Origin: Verrucomicrobiota bacterium
GTDB lineage: Bacteria > Verrucomicrobiota > Kiritimatiellia > CAIQIC01
Direction of reading: 5' to 3'
NCBI GenBank assembly: GCA_004321905.1
Contig: SCQF01000023.1
Location: 62,001 to 126,000, forward strand
DNA: 64,000 nucleotides
The notes beneath the pieces were generated by a model that worked only from the letters and a program-made list of their open reading frames with translations, was not told the DNA's origin and did no database searches. Of this stretch, positions 1-7,947 are shown one piece after another (position 1 is the stretch's first letter; the number at the start of each line of letters is the position of its first letter). Both the position numbers and the translations under genes were made by a program.

Positions 1-74
1 ACCGAGATCATGTAGCAAACCGCCGCCATGGTGGCCGGTTTGCTGTGCCCAAGCTGGATCAGACTATGCGCAAC

Positions 75-2132
75 ATGAAATACTGTGTGGTTGTGGGGTT
101 GCTGGGTTGCTGGATGACCATGCCCGCCGCATGGGCGCAGCGGCCTTACATTGGATTTGCTTATCCTGCCGGTGGCCAACAAGGCACAACGTTCCACGTC
201 AAGCTGGGTGGCCAAACATTGGACGGTGTGGACGAGGTGTTGATCTCTGGCGCGGGCGTGAAAGCCAGGGTGGTTGAATATTTCCGGCCGCTGAATCCGC
301 AGGAGATGCAACTACTGGGCGAACAACTCCGGGAACTGAAACACGACGACAAGCAGGCGCCGGATATGATGGCGCCGCTGATGAACACCATGATGATGGA
401 CTCGGCGGCGGTGACCAAGTCGCCGACAAACAGCGCGAGCACATCCACGCAAAAACTCATCGCCAAAATTGAAAAACGCATGGCCGAATACGTCCAGCGG
501 CCCGCGAGTGCGGCGATTGCGGCCATTGCCATCGTCGAGGTCACCATTGCCCCCGATGCTCCGCCCGGTGAGCGCGAACTACGGCTGGCGACACCACGAG
601 GTATTTCCAATCCCATGGTTTTCCATGTTGGCCAGCTGCCTGAGGTTTCGCGGAAACCGATGCTTACCAGTCAATTTCAGGTGCTGGGGAAGGAGGAATT
701 GGCGCTACGTAGGCGCCCCACAACCGAGGTTGAAGACCATATCACCGTGCCCTGCACCGTGAATGGCCAGGTCGCCTCTGGTGAAATCAATCGTTATCGC
801 TTTGCGGCGCATCAAGGTCAGCGATTGGTCATTTCTACACAGGCGCGACAACTGATCCCGTATATTGCCGATGCCGTTCCCGGTTGGTTTCAACCCGTAC
901 TGGTGCTCTATGACGCCAACAGAAAGGAATTGGCCTACGACGACGACTTTCGCTTCAAGCCCGATCCGGTGATTTGGTATGAGATTCCCAAGGATGGCGA
1001 CTATGTGTTTGCCATCTACGACAGCATCTATCGTGGACGCGAAGACTTCGTCTACCGCATCACGATCGGCGAGTTGCCGTTTGTGACAAGCATCTTTCCG
1101 CTCGGCGGTCGCACGGGCGTCCCGGCTTCCATCAAAATGAAAGGGTGGAATCTGACCGGGGCTGAGTTGCAACCGCCTCCGACCAACACGTCGCCGGGAA
1201 TTTGTTGCGTCACAGCCCACCGTGGCACCTTCGTTTCCAACCGCGTGCCCTTCATGTTCGATACATTGCCGGAATGTTTCGATCAGGAAACCAACGACAC
1301 ACCCGCGCGCGCGCAGAAAGTGAAGTTGCCGATCATCATCAACGGACGCATTGATCGTCCGGATGATCGGGATGTGTTCCAATTCGAAGGCAAGGCTGGC
1401 GATCATGTCGTCGCGGAGGTTTATGCGCGCCGGCTCGATTCCCCGCTGGATTCCGTGCTCAAGCTGACCGATGCGACCGGAAAGATTTTGGCCTTGAACG
1501 ACGACTGCGAAGACCTCGGGTCCGGCGTGAACACACACCACGCGGATTCGTATCTGACCGCCAAGCTGCCGGCAGACGGGACCTACTTTATTCATCTCGG
1601 TGACACGGATCGCAAGGGCGGCGAAGAATATGCCTACCGCCTGCGTATCAGCGCACCACGCCCCGACTTTATACTGCGAGCCGTGCCATCCAGCATCAAC
1701 ATCCCCAGCCGCAGCATCATCACCAATGAAAACACCAAGCTCATCAAGACGAATGCTCCAAGCTATACCTCTCACGCGATCCATGTCATCCGCAAAGATG
1801 GGTTTACCGGCCCGATCAAACTCGGCCTCAAAAATCCACCACCGGGTTTCTCGGCACAATCCATAACCCTGACCGGTACGCAAGCGATGACACGGCTCAC
1901 CATTAAATGCAACCTGGTGGCGACGCACGACGATTTCACGTTGACCATCGAAGGTCGTGCGTTGATTGATGGCAAGGAAGTGGCTCACGACGCAGTGCCG
2001 GCCGAGGATCGGATGCAGGCCTTTCTCTGGCGGCACCTCGTACCTGCGCAGGAGTTCAAGGCGCTCGTCTTCGACCCGGCCACCGCACCGGAGACCAAGC
2101 GTTACCGCAAAGGTAAATTTGCCAAACCATGA
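75..2132 (+). CDS. Secreted protein with two PPC-type domains
   Basis: A 685-residue exported protein of unknown function. I start it at the ATG at 75 because a typical signal peptide follows at once (a Lys, a hydrophobic stretch, then AAWAQ). The frame is open further upstream, with a GTG at 45 and an ATG at 66. Two regions of about 100 residues, near residues 225-330 and 420-525, have the look of bacterial pre-peptidase C-terminal (PPC) beta-sandwich domains: RYRFAAHQGQRLVIS and DVFQFEGKAGDHVVAEV, each ending in a D-G-x-Y/T strand. Such proteins are common among secreted proteins of Planctomycetes and Verrucomicrobia. A signal peptide gene follows 10 bp downstream, suggesting an operon. No catalytic motif is visible. 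Confidence 0.8.
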   Translation: MKYCVVVGLLGCWMTMPAAWAQRPYIGFAYPAGGQQGTTFHVKLGGQTLDGVDEVLISGAGVKARVVEYFRPLNPQEMQLLGEQLRELKHDDKQAPDMMAPLMNTMMMDSAAVTKSPTNSASTSTQKLIAKIEKRMAEYVQRPASAAIAAIAIVEVTIAPDAPPGERELRLATPRGISNPMVFHVGQLPEVSRKPMLTSQFQVLGKEELALRRRPTTEVEDHITVPCTVNGQVASGEINRYRFAAHQGQRLVISTQARQLIPYIADAVPGWFQPVLVLYDANRKELAYDDDFRFKPDPVIWYEIPKDGDYVFAIYDSIYRGREDFVYRITIGELPFVTSIFPLGGRTGVPASIKMKGWNLTGAELQPPPTNTSPGICCVTAHRGTFVSNRVPFMFDTLPECFDQETNDTPARAQKVKLPIIINGRIDRPDDRDVFQFEGKAGDHVVAEVYARRLDSPLDSVLKLTDATGKILALNDDCEDLGSGVNTHHADSYLTAKLPADGTYFIHLGDTDRKGGEEYAYRLRISAPRPDFILRAVPSSINIPSRSIITNENTKLIKTNAPSYTSHAIHVIRKDGFTGPIKLGLKNPPPGFSAQSITLTGTQAMTRLTIKCNLVATHDDFTLTIEGRALIDGKEVAHDAVPAEDRMQAFLWRHLVPAQEFKALVFDPATAPETKRYRKGKFAKP

Positions 2133-2142
2133 AGGACGGCTC

Positions 2143-3075
2143 ATGAAATGCGACCATCGCCCTATCGCTTTAACTCCGATCATGCTCGGATTGATCCTCG
2201 CCTGGCTCACGAACTTTCGCGTGTTTGCTGCCGAACCGCCCGCAGGGTTGGTATTGTATTACAGCTTCGATCAAGCCGGCATCAACGGCAAGGTCGCCGA
2301 TAAAAGCAGCCTCCATAACGACGGGCGTGCCACCGGGGCCAAATGGATTGCTGCCGGCAAACAGGGTGGCGCAATGGAATTTGCAGCCACCAACGATTGC
2401 ATCATCGTCACCAACCATGGCTCCTTGAATCCAAAGCAGCTAACGCTGGCGGTATGGTTCAAGACGGCCAAAGCCGATCCGGTCACGCGACGAATCATTG
2501 ATAAGCGTGCCGTTCGCGGTTACGCCCTGAGCATCGCCGGCGAAACCAAGCGTGCGAAGGCGTGTGGCCGCCTTGCCTTTACCATCAACGGTCGCTATGT
2601 CTGCCTTAGCGACAACATTCTCACCGATGGCACCTGGCACCAGGGCACGGCAGTTTTCGATGGCAAGGAACTGAGCCTTTACGTGGACGGTACGCTCCAA
2701 AAAGCGAGCATACCCTGTCCGGAAGAAATGGCCGCCAATCTCGATGATCTGACAATCGGCGTGAACGGGAGTAATCCTGAGGTACCAGAGCAGCCTCACT
2801 CCTTCGATGGTGTCCTTGATGAAATTATGATTTTCAACCGCGCGCTCGCCCCGGACGAAGTCAAAGGTCTCGTTAGCGCGGTGGACCCCTCACTCGGAAA
2901 GCCCAAGTTCACCAAGCAGCAGGTGGCCGGTCGTCTCCGCGAACTCAAACTGCTCTACGAAGAAGGTCTGCTCACCGAAAAATTCTATACCAAGAAAGTT
3001 GCAGAATGCGAAGCCACGGTGGAAGCCTATCAGGCCACTGCGACTACTAATAGTCCGGCCAAACCGGCCCCATAA
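2143..3075 (+). CDS. Secreted LamG/concanavalin-like protein with SHOCT-like tail
   Basis: A 310-residue exported protein, probably carbohydrate or surface binding. The ATG at 2143 follows an AAGGAC ribosome site 10 bp after the previous stop, and the signal peptide ends near RVFAAE. Residues about 33-240 form a LamG/laminin-G-like jelly roll, with YYSFDQAGINGKVADKSS at the start and FDGVLDEIMIFNRALAPDEV at the end, both typical of LamG_3 domains. Near residues 260-290 lies a short helix pair (GRLRELKLLYEEGLLTEKFY) resembling the SHOCT oligomerisation motif. It is probably cotranscribed with the PPC protein before it. The ligand is unknown. Confidence 0.8.
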   Translation: MKCDHRPIALTPIMLGLILAWLTNFRVFAAEPPAGLVLYYSFDQAGINGKVADKSSLHNDGRATGAKWIAAGKQGGAMEFAATNDCIIVTNHGSLNPKQLTLAVWFKTAKADPVTRRIIDKRAVRGYALSIAGETKRAKACGRLAFTINGRYVCLSDNILTDGTWHQGTAVFDGKELSLYVDGTLQKASIPCPEEMAANLDDLTIGVNGSNPEVPEQPHSFDGVLDEIMIFNRALAPDEVKGLVSAVDPSLGKPKFTKQQVAGRLRELKLLYEEGLLTEKFYTKKVAECEATVEAYQATATTNSPAKPAP

Positions 3076-3155
3076 GCCCGTCACAACTCCGGGCCTATCG
3101 CCGCATGGTATGGATTGACCAAAGCCTCTTCCCTTAGAGCGTTTCTGGTAATCAT

Positions 3156-3275
3156 GTAGCGCAGCTGCTGCGAACCAAACGTGATGTTGGCCACGCGCCA
3201 CGTAGAAGCGACCTCCGGTCGCTTCTCCTGATGCGGACGGAGTCCGCATCTACGCCGGAGCCTCCGCCGGCCACA
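3156..3275. repeat. REP-like hairpin cluster (GTAG-headed doublet)
   Basis: Several hairpins lie in tandem. An element at 3202-3253 is bounded by GTAG and CTAC and contains two stems: GAAGCGACC/GGTCGCTTC and GATGCGGAC/GTCCGCATC. A third stem, CCGGAG-CCTCCGCCGG, follows. Upstream at 3156-3172 is GTAGCGCAG-CTG-CTGCG. The GTAG head plus hairpin design is that of REP sequences mobilised by RAYT transposases. Confidence 0.7.
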
Positions 3276-3302
3276 TCATTTATGGAAATGCTCTAATGTA
3301 TC

Positions 3303-3320
3303 TTTTCCAAGGTTTGAAAA
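3303..3320. repeat. Degenerate TTTCCAA-N3-TTGGAAA palindrome (single)
   Basis: TTTTCCAAGGTTTGAAAA, one arm imperfect. It is a single diverged member of the family described at 6744. No partner is visible 32 bp to either side. Confidence 0.5.
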
Positions 3321-3351
3321 AAGCGATTGCTCGAAATCGTGAGTCTCGTTT

Positions 3352-3473
3352 TCAATACATTTCGTCGTGCGAGCCTACGTCGAACAGAATAATTCTTGGG
3401 CTGTGAGACACAGAATCAGCACGATGTGATCGGCATAGGTCAAGCTCACCGCCTGTTTCCCTGAGTGTTTGCC
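3352..3473 (-). pseudogene. Fragment of a RelE/YafQ-like toxin (C-terminal remnant)
   Basis: On the minus strand this frame ends RIILFDVGSHDEMY then TGA. The G-S/T-H-D-E-x-Y ending is typical of small RelE-superfamily mRNA-interferase toxins. Only about 40 codons can be read. There is no start codon or upstream toxin body in this frame, and neighbouring frames give other pieces, so the gene is decayed. It lies directly downstream of the antitoxin remnant, the usual antitoxin-toxin order. The family call rests on a short tail only. Confidence 0.4.
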
Positions 3474-3680
3474 CCCTTCTGTAGTTCCGCCATCAAGTTC
3501 GCCCCGTGCCCTTGCGGACGCGTCCAGCCTTTAGGTCGGCTTCGGAAGCAGCCCGCCGGGCCTCGGCGAGGTCGCTCATCAGCAACTCAAAGTCCGCCTC
3601 GCGCATGACCACATAGCGGGCGATTGTTTTTGACGATCCGCACCAGCCCGTGGTCGAGCAAGGCATTGCTGCTCTACGCG
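3446..3680 (-). pseudogene. Frameshifted Phd/YefM-type antitoxin remnant
   Basis: Three minus-strand frames join into one antitoxin-like sequence: LLDHGLVRIVKNNRP, then YVVMREADFELLMSDLAEAR..SEADLKAGRVRKGT, then ANLMAELQKGANTQGNRR and a stop at 3446-3448. The first shift lies near 3616, where a few bases seem lost at the expected Pro-Ala-Tyr junction. The second lies near 3507. VMREADFE and SEADLKAGRVRKGT are hallmarks of Phd/YefM-like antitoxins. No N-terminal DNA-binding part or start codon is left. With the toxin fragment it forms a dead toxin-antitoxin locus beside tRNA-Ser. Confidence 0.6.
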
Positions 3681-3748
3681 TCGCGAGGAAGACTTGACGC
3701 CACAGGCGCGCAGGGTTATGTAGCGGGCGCGGCATCGCTTCCTCAAGC

Positions 3749-3838
3749 GGAGAGGTGGCAGAGTGGTTTATTGCACCGGTCTTGAAAACCGGAGCGCCCT
3801 TACGGGCGCCGTGGGTTCGAATCCCTCCCTCTCCGCCA
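3749..3838 (+). tRNA. tRNA-Ser (anticodon TGA)
   Basis: The acceptor GGAGAGG (3749-3755) pairs with CCTCTCC (3828-3834), followed by discriminator G and an encoded CCA (3836-3838). The anticodon loop is CTTGAAA between CCGGT and ACCGG, giving anticodon TGA, which reads UCA. A long GC-rich variable arm (GCGCCC..GGGCGC) and the GGTTCGAATCC T-arm fit a class II serine tRNA. Confidence 0.97.
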
Positions 3839-3891
3839 TTCCGGTTTCTTGCTACCCGCCCCACCCCACATGGAACCGGCGCTTAAAAACG

Positions 3892-4025
3892 ATGCTAGCC
3901 TAGTATTCTTAGTTAAATTTTACTTATTTTAAATAAAATCATTAAACTTTGATAATAATATAAAATTTATATTGCTATTAAAAATTAAATCGCTAATCTT
4001 GACAGATCTTTCGCCGATTATTATA
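3892..4025. other. AT-rich stretch downstream of tRNA-Ser
   Basis: About 130 bp composed almost wholly of A and T in an otherwise GC-rich window. It lies between the 3' end of tRNA-Ser and ilvB and merges into the ilvB promoter. No gene is visible. It may act as an UP element or be a foreign scar beside the tRNA. Confidence 0.6.
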
Positions 4026-4027
4026 TA
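3999..4027 (+). promoter_or_regulatory. Sigma-70-type promoter for ilvBH
   Basis: TTGACA at 3999-4004, a 17-bp spacer, then TATATA at 4022-4027. The -35 box is consensus and the spacing is optimal. Predicted start is near 4034, giving a leader of about 37 nt before the ilvB ATG. No leader peptide or attenuator is visible. Confidence 0.7.
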
Positions 4028-4070
4028 TGAAAGACTAGAATCGTAGCGCGATGACGCAAAGGTGAATAAA

Positions 4071-5813
4071 ATGACAAAGAGCAAGCTGGATGGCGCGCAG
4101 GCCCTGATTAAGGGGCTGGAAAAACAAGGTGTGGAATACATCTTTGGGATTCCGGGCGGAGCGACAATACCGATGTTCGACGCGCTGGTCACCACGGGGA
4201 CGAAAATCAAGTTGATCCTCACCCGACATGAACAGGCGGCGACGCATATGGCCGATGGCTATGCGCGCGCGACGGGACGGCCGGCGGTCGTGCTGGTCAC
4301 CAGCGGGCCGGGTGCGACCAATACGGTCACCGGTATCATGACGGCACACATGGACTCGGTGCCGATGCTGATCATCTCGGGGCAAGCCGTGGCGTGGATG
4401 CTGGGCAAGGACGCCTTTCAAGAGGCGGACATCTACGGCATGACCATGCCCATCGTCAAACACAGCTATCTTGTTTATGACGCTAACGATATTCCGCGCG
4501 TGGTGCGTGAGGCGTTTCATATCGCCACCACGGGACGGCCGGGTCCCGTGCTCATTGATGTGCCCAAGAATGTCAGCTCCGGCGCCTTTACGGGCAACTT
4601 AGAAGCCGACATGGATTTGCCGGGTTATCGCCCGGAACTGCTGCCGCCCGATCCGAAAATCATTCAGGCCATCGCCGATGCGCTGAAGCGTGCCCGGCGA
4701 CCGATCATGCTGGTCGGGCACGGCGTGATCATTGCCGATGCCTGCGGCGCGGTGAAGGCGCTGGCGGAAAAGCTGAACATCCCGGTCACCAACACGTTGC
4801 TGGGCAAGGGCGGGTTCCCGGAAACACATCCGCTGGCGCTCGGTATGCTGGGTATGCACGGCACGGCCTATGCCAACAAGGCGATGGTCGAAGCCGACTT
4901 GATCCTGAATATCGGCTCGCGGTTCGATGACCGCATCATCGGCATTGCCGCGCAATTCGGCCGTAACGCGGTCAAAATCCATGTGGATATTGATCCGTCC
5001 GAAATCGGCAAGATGATCAAACCGGATATTTATTGTTTGTGTGACGCACGATTGGCCGCCGAGCAAATCCTCAAAACGGTGGAACGGGGCGAGACGTCCG
5101 ATTGGATCAAGCGGATCAACAGTTATAAAAAGGAATTCCCGCTGCACTATCGCCGCACCGGTGGCTTGAAGATGCAGCACATCATCGAGGAATTGCATAC
5201 CATGACCGGCGGCAAGGCCGTAGTGGCCACCGACGTCGGCCAACATCAGATGTGGACGGCGCAATTCTGGAAAGTGGACCAACGTAACAACTGGCTGAGC
5301 TCCGGGGGCGCGGGCACGATGGGTTATGGCCTGCCGGCGGCTATCGGCGCGCAGTTCGGACGGCCCAAGGACTTGGTCATCTCCTTCTCCGGCGACGGCG
5401 GCTTCCAAATGACGATGTCCGATCTGGCGACGGCCTGCAACCACCGGCTGCCGATCAAGGCGTTCGTCCTCAACAACAGCTATCTGGGCATGGTGCGCCA
5501 GTGGCAGGAACTCTTCTACGACGACCGTAAGAGCGGCGTTGATCTGGAAGGCAATCCGGATTTTGCTAAGGTTGCTGAAGCCTACGGCGCGCTGGGCCTA
5601 CGGATCAAACGCGCCGCGGATGTCCGCAAAGTACTGACCCGCGCGCTGGAATATAACGACGGTCCGTGTGTCATTGATGTGCACGTCCATAAGGAGCAAA
5701 ACGTGTTTCCAATGGTGCCGGCGGGTAAGGCGCTGGAAGATATGATCATCGAGCCGCGTCGTCGCCGTGGACGTCCGCCCACAGCGGCCAAAACCAAGCG
5801 CGCGACCAAGTGA
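4071..5813 (+). CDS. ilvB: Acetolactate synthase, large (catalytic) subunit
   Basis: Catalyses the ThDP-dependent condensation of two pyruvates, or pyruvate and 2-oxobutyrate, the first common step of valine, leucine and isoleucine synthesis. The ATG at 4071 is preferred because AAAGGTG lies 7 nt upstream; a GTG at 4062 is also in frame. The protein has 580 residues. The catalytic Glu lies in RHEQAATHMADGYAR (E54). The ThDP/Mg motif GDGGFQMTMSDLATA..VLNNSYLGMVRQWQ is complete. Unusually, the C-terminus ends in a basic tail (RRRRGRPPTAAKTKRATK) with an AT-hook-like RGRP core. The regulatory subunit follows 24 bp downstream. Confidence 0.97.
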   Translation: MTKSKLDGAQALIKGLEKQGVEYIFGIPGGATIPMFDALVTTGTKIKLILTRHEQAATHMADGYARATGRPAVVLVTSGPGATNTVTGIMTAHMDSVPMLIISGQAVAWMLGKDAFQEADIYGMTMPIVKHSYLVYDANDIPRVVREAFHIATTGRPGPVLIDVPKNVSSGAFTGNLEADMDLPGYRPELLPPDPKIIQAIADALKRARRPIMLVGHGVIIADACGAVKALAEKLNIPVTNTLLGKGGFPETHPLALGMLGMHGTAYANKAMVEADLILNIGSRFDDRIIGIAAQFGRNAVKIHVDIDPSEIGKMIKPDIYCLCDARLAAEQILKTVERGETSDWIKRINSYKKEFPLHYRRTGGLKMQHIIEELHTMTGGKAVVATDVGQHQMWTAQFWKVDQRNNWLSSGGAGTMGYGLPAAIGAQFGRPKDLVISFSGDGGFQMTMSDLATACNHRLPIKAFVLNNSYLGMVRQWQELFYDDRKSGVDLEGNPDFAKVAEAYGALGLRIKRAADVRKVLTRALEYNDGPCVIDVHVHKEQNVFPMVPAGKALEDMIIEPRRRRGRPPTAAKTKRATK

Positions 5814-5837
5814 GCCGGATGAGAAAGGGTCTTTGAA

Positions 5838-6341
5838 ATGAATACCAACCATATTGCCGCCCATACGTTGAGCATCGTCGTGGCCAACAAACCCGGCGTC
5901 CTCGCACGTATTGCCCATGTCTTTGCGCGCCGCGGGTTCAACATAGATTCGCTCGTCGTCTCCGCCTCGATGGAAGGCGCGGTCTCCCGTATGACCCTGA
6001 CCGTCCGTGGCGATCTGGCCAACCTGCAGCAAATCATTGAGCAGGTCAAAAAGCTTGTGGACGTGATCCACTGCACCGACCATACCGGCGAAGACGTGGT
6101 CATCAAGGAAATGGCGCTGGTCAAAGTACAGGCCGGGCCGGAAGCGCGCGGCGAGGTCTTGCAAATTGCCGATCACTTCGGCGCGGAGAGCGTGGACCTG
6201 ACCGAGACCTCTCTCATCGTGATGGCCACCGGCGATAGCGACAAACTCGAAGCCATGCTCGGCCTACTGAAGAAATTCAAAATCGTCGAACTCTGCCGTA
6301 CCGGCAAAGTCGTCATGGCCCGTGGCGAAAAACCGACGTGA
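5838..6341 (+). CDS. ilvH: Acetolactate synthase, small (regulatory) subunit
   Basis: A 167-residue partner of IlvB that stimulates it and confers feedback inhibition by valine. The N-terminal ACT domain is clear: LSIVVANKPGVLARIAHVFA followed by RRGFNIDSLVVS. The C-terminal half (VVIKEMALVKVQ onward) matches the usual ALS_ss_C domain. A GAAAGGG ribosome site precedes the ATG. It is in the same operon as ilvB. Length is normal for the family. Confidence 0.96.
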   Translation: MNTNHIAAHTLSIVVANKPGVLARIAHVFARRGFNIDSLVVSASMEGAVSRMTLTVRGDLANLQQIIEQVKKLVDVIHCTDHTGEDVVIKEMALVKVQAGPEARGEVLQIADHFGAESVDLTETSLIVMATGDSDKLEAMLGLLKKFKIVELCRTGKVVMARGEKPT

Positions 6342-6438
6342 GCGGCGTCACCAATCTGGGTAGGACGAACCCTCCGGGTGAGCCGTTCCATCGTCGGCTC
6401 GGCCAGCGGCCGCGCCCCACCTAAAAACCTGTCGGCCT

Positions 6439-6774
6439 ATGTCCATCTCGCAAGCCACCTGCCAACAATGCGGCGCCGCCTGCTGCCGCTGGTCCGGCCA
6501 TGTGCTGCTAACGGACACCGATATCAGCGCGTTGGCGCACCACTTGGGCCTGACGGAAGACGAATTCATCCAGCGCCATACCAAGTTGGCCACCAACCGC
6601 GCCCAGCTCAGTCTACAGGAACAAGCCGACGGCGCGTGCTGCTTCCTCGACCCTGACCATACCTGCCGCGTTTATGCGGCACGTCCGCAACAATGCCGCG
6701 ACTTCCCGCGCGGCTGGCGCGTCGCCGGCTGCCCGGCGACCGATTTCCAAGCCTTGGAAAAATCACACGCCTGA
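6439..6774 (+). CDS. YkgJ-family Cys-cluster protein
   Basis: A 111-residue protein with the Cys pattern of the YkgJ family (putative Zn/Fe-chelating domain): TCQQCGAACC near the N-terminus and CCFLDPDHTCRVYAARPQQCRDFP later. Its exact function is unknown. The last residues (DFQALEKSHA) are encoded by a copy of the TTTCCAA-N3-TTGGAAA palindrome at 6744-6760, so the C-terminus appears to end inside the repeat. It starts 97 bp after ilvH. The stretch between, 6342-6438, has GTAG-headed hairpin-like sequence and no gene. The ribosome site is weak. Confidence 0.8.
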   Translation: MSISQATCQQCGAACCRWSGHVLLTDTDISALAHHLGLTEDEFIQRHTKLATNRAQLSLQEQADGACCFLDPDHTCRVYAARPQQCRDFPRGWRVAGCPATDFQALEKSHA

Positions 6775-6792
6775 ATTTCCAAGGCTTGGAAA
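6744..6792. repeat. Palindrome pair, family TTTCCAA-N3-TTGGAAA (32-bp phase)
   Basis: TTTCCAAGCCTTGGAAA at 6744-6760 and TTTCCAAGGCTTGGAAA at 6776-6792, start to start exactly 32 bp. The first copy lies in the ykgJ-like reading frame. The second directly abuts the -35 box of the thi promoter. Confidence 0.95.
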
Positions 6793-6821
6793 TTGACGCG
6801 GCGGGAGTTCGAGCTTATGTT
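6793..6821 (+). promoter_or_regulatory. Candidate promoter of thiSGH
   Basis: TTGACG at 6793-6798, a 17-bp spacer and TATGTT at 6816-6821. The predicted start near 6828 is just before the riboswitch. The -35 box begins at the base after a 17-bp palindrome. Confidence 0.55.
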
Positions 6822-6827
6822 AGCGCC

Positions 6828-6910
6828 GCGACCGGGGTGTCCCGATGCGGCATCGGGACTGAGATCATACCCGTTGAACCTGATCCGGATCATGCCGGCG
6901 AAGGGAGACG
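6828..6910 (+). promoter_or_regulatory. TPP riboswitch (THI element) of thiSGH
   Basis: Contains the conserved parts of the thiamin pyrophosphate aptamer: ACCGGGGTG, then CTGAGATCATACCC (from 6859), then GAACCTGATCCGGATCATG and CGAAGGGA. A variable hairpin (GTCCCGATG..CATCGGGAC) forms the P3-side stem. An intrinsic terminator follows 12 nt later, pointing to transcriptional control: TPP binding favours termination before thiS. Confidence 0.95.
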
Positions 6911-6921
6911 AAAATGAGTCA

Positions 6922-6948
6922 AGCCCCGCTGGAAAGCGGGGCTTTTTT
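6922..6948 (+). terminator. Intrinsic terminator of the TPP riboswitch
   Basis: AGCCCCGCT, loop GGAA, AGCGGGGCT, then a run of T to 6947. It sits between the aptamer and thiS and is the likely expression platform. Confidence 0.9.
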
Positions 6949-6961
6949 GTTGGAGAAAATT

Positions 6962-7162
6962 ATGCAACTGCAAGTGAATGGCGAGCCGATGGAGCGGCCC
7001 GACGGCGAGACACTTGCCGCGCTACTTGCTGCACTCGGCGCCGAAAAGGGCCGCGTGGCCACGATGGTCAACGACGATGTCGTCCCTGCCGCCGCGCGCG
7101 CGACACACCGCCTCGCCGCTGGTGACCGCATCGAAATTCTTACCTTTGCAGGAGGCGGCTGA
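6962..7162 (+). CDS. thiS: Sulfur carrier protein ThiS
   Basis: A 66-residue ubiquitin-like carrier that delivers sulfur, as a C-terminal thiocarboxylate, for the thiazole half of thiamin. It begins MQLQVNGEP and ends TFAGGG with the required Gly-Gly terminus. The ATG at 6962 has GGAG 7 nt upstream. An in-frame ATG at 6914 lies before the terminator and is unlikely to be used. The stop overlaps the thiG start (TGATG). No thiF adenylyltransferase is present in this window. Confidence 0.95.
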   Translation: MQLQVNGEPMERPDGETLAALLAALGAEKGRVATMVNDDVVPAAARATHRLAAGDRIEILTFAGGG

Positions 7163-7947
7163 TGAGTGCTGATTTACTCCAACTTGGCGACCGCACGTTT
7201 ACCTCGCGGCTACTGCTCGGCACCGGGAAATTTTCCGACGCCGCGACTATGTTACGAGCCGTCGAAGCTTCCGGGGCACAGATCGTCACCGTGGCGTTGC
7301 GCCGCTTCAATCGCGAACGACCATCGGACGATCTCTTTGGCCCGTTGAGTCAAATGAAAGGCATCACGTTGATGCCGAACACCTCTGGCGCACGCGATGC
7401 CGCCGAGGCGATTCGCGCCGCGCAAATCGCCCGAGAAATTAGCGGTAGTCCTTTTATCAAGGTGGAAATTCATCCGAACCCACAGCATCTGTTGCCCGAC
7501 CCCATCGAAACGCTCGAAGCCGCCAAGGTACTCGCCGCCGAAGGTTTTTTCGTCATGCCCTATATGCCCGCCGATCCCGTGCTGGCCAAGCGCCTCGAAG
7601 ACGTCGGCTGCGCTTCGGTGATGCCGCTCGGCGCGCCGATTGGCAGCGGCCAAGGTTTGGGCACCTCGGAGATGCTGCGCATCATCATCGAAAACAGTCG
7701 TGTCCCCGTGATTGTGGATGCCGGACTGCGGTCACCGTCCGAGGCCGCCGCCGCGTTGGAGCTGGGTTGTGCTGCTGTATTGATCAATAGCGCCGTGGCC
7801 GCCGCGGAAAAACCCGCCGACATGGCCGCCGCGTTCGCGCAGGCGGTGCAAGCCGGACGCGCCGCTTATCGCGCGGGCCTGATGCCACGCCGTGCCGCCG
7901 CCAACGCCACAAGTCCGTTGACGAGTTTCCTGAAACCAGAAACGTGA
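7162..7947 (+). CDS. thiG: Thiazole synthase ThiG
   Basis: A 261-residue TIM-barrel enzyme that forms the thiamin thiazole from 1-deoxyxylulose 5-phosphate, ThiS thiocarboxylate and dehydroglycine. Visible motifs are [11 protein letters not shown] at the N-terminus, the Schiff-base lysine in SPFIKVEI (K100), and [12 protein letters not shown] plus [14 protein letters not shown] for phosphate binding. Translation is coupled to thiS by a 1-nt overlap and to thiH by a 4-nt overlap. Confidence 0.96.
   Translation: MSADLLQLGDRTFTSRLLLGTGKFSDAATMLRAVEASGAQIVTVALRRFNRERPSDDLFGPLSQMKGITLMPNTSGARDAAEAIRAAQIAREISGSPFIKVEIHPNPQHLLPDPIETLEAAKVLAAEGFFVMPYMPADPVLAKRLEDVGCASVMPLGAPIGSGQGLGTSEMLRIIIENSRVPVIVDAGLRSPSEAAAALELGCAAVLINSAVAAAEKPADMAAAFAQAVQAGRAAYRAGLMPRRAAANATSPLTSFLKPET

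Noticed and set aside
705-2210. 501-codon minus-strand reading frame
   Set aside because: Antisense to the PPC protein; no domain, signal or ribosome site. Long open antisense frames are expected in GC-rich genes.
3493-3864. 123-codon minus-strand reading frame over tRNA-Ser
   Set aside because: Its middle (GEGGIRTHGARKGAP..) is the well-known false protein read from the antisense of a serine tRNA; only its C-terminal part is a real antitoxin remnant.
6914-6961. An N-terminally longer ThiS from the ATG at 6914
   Set aside because: That start lies before the riboswitch terminator and would add non-conserved residues; the 6962 start has its own ribosome site.
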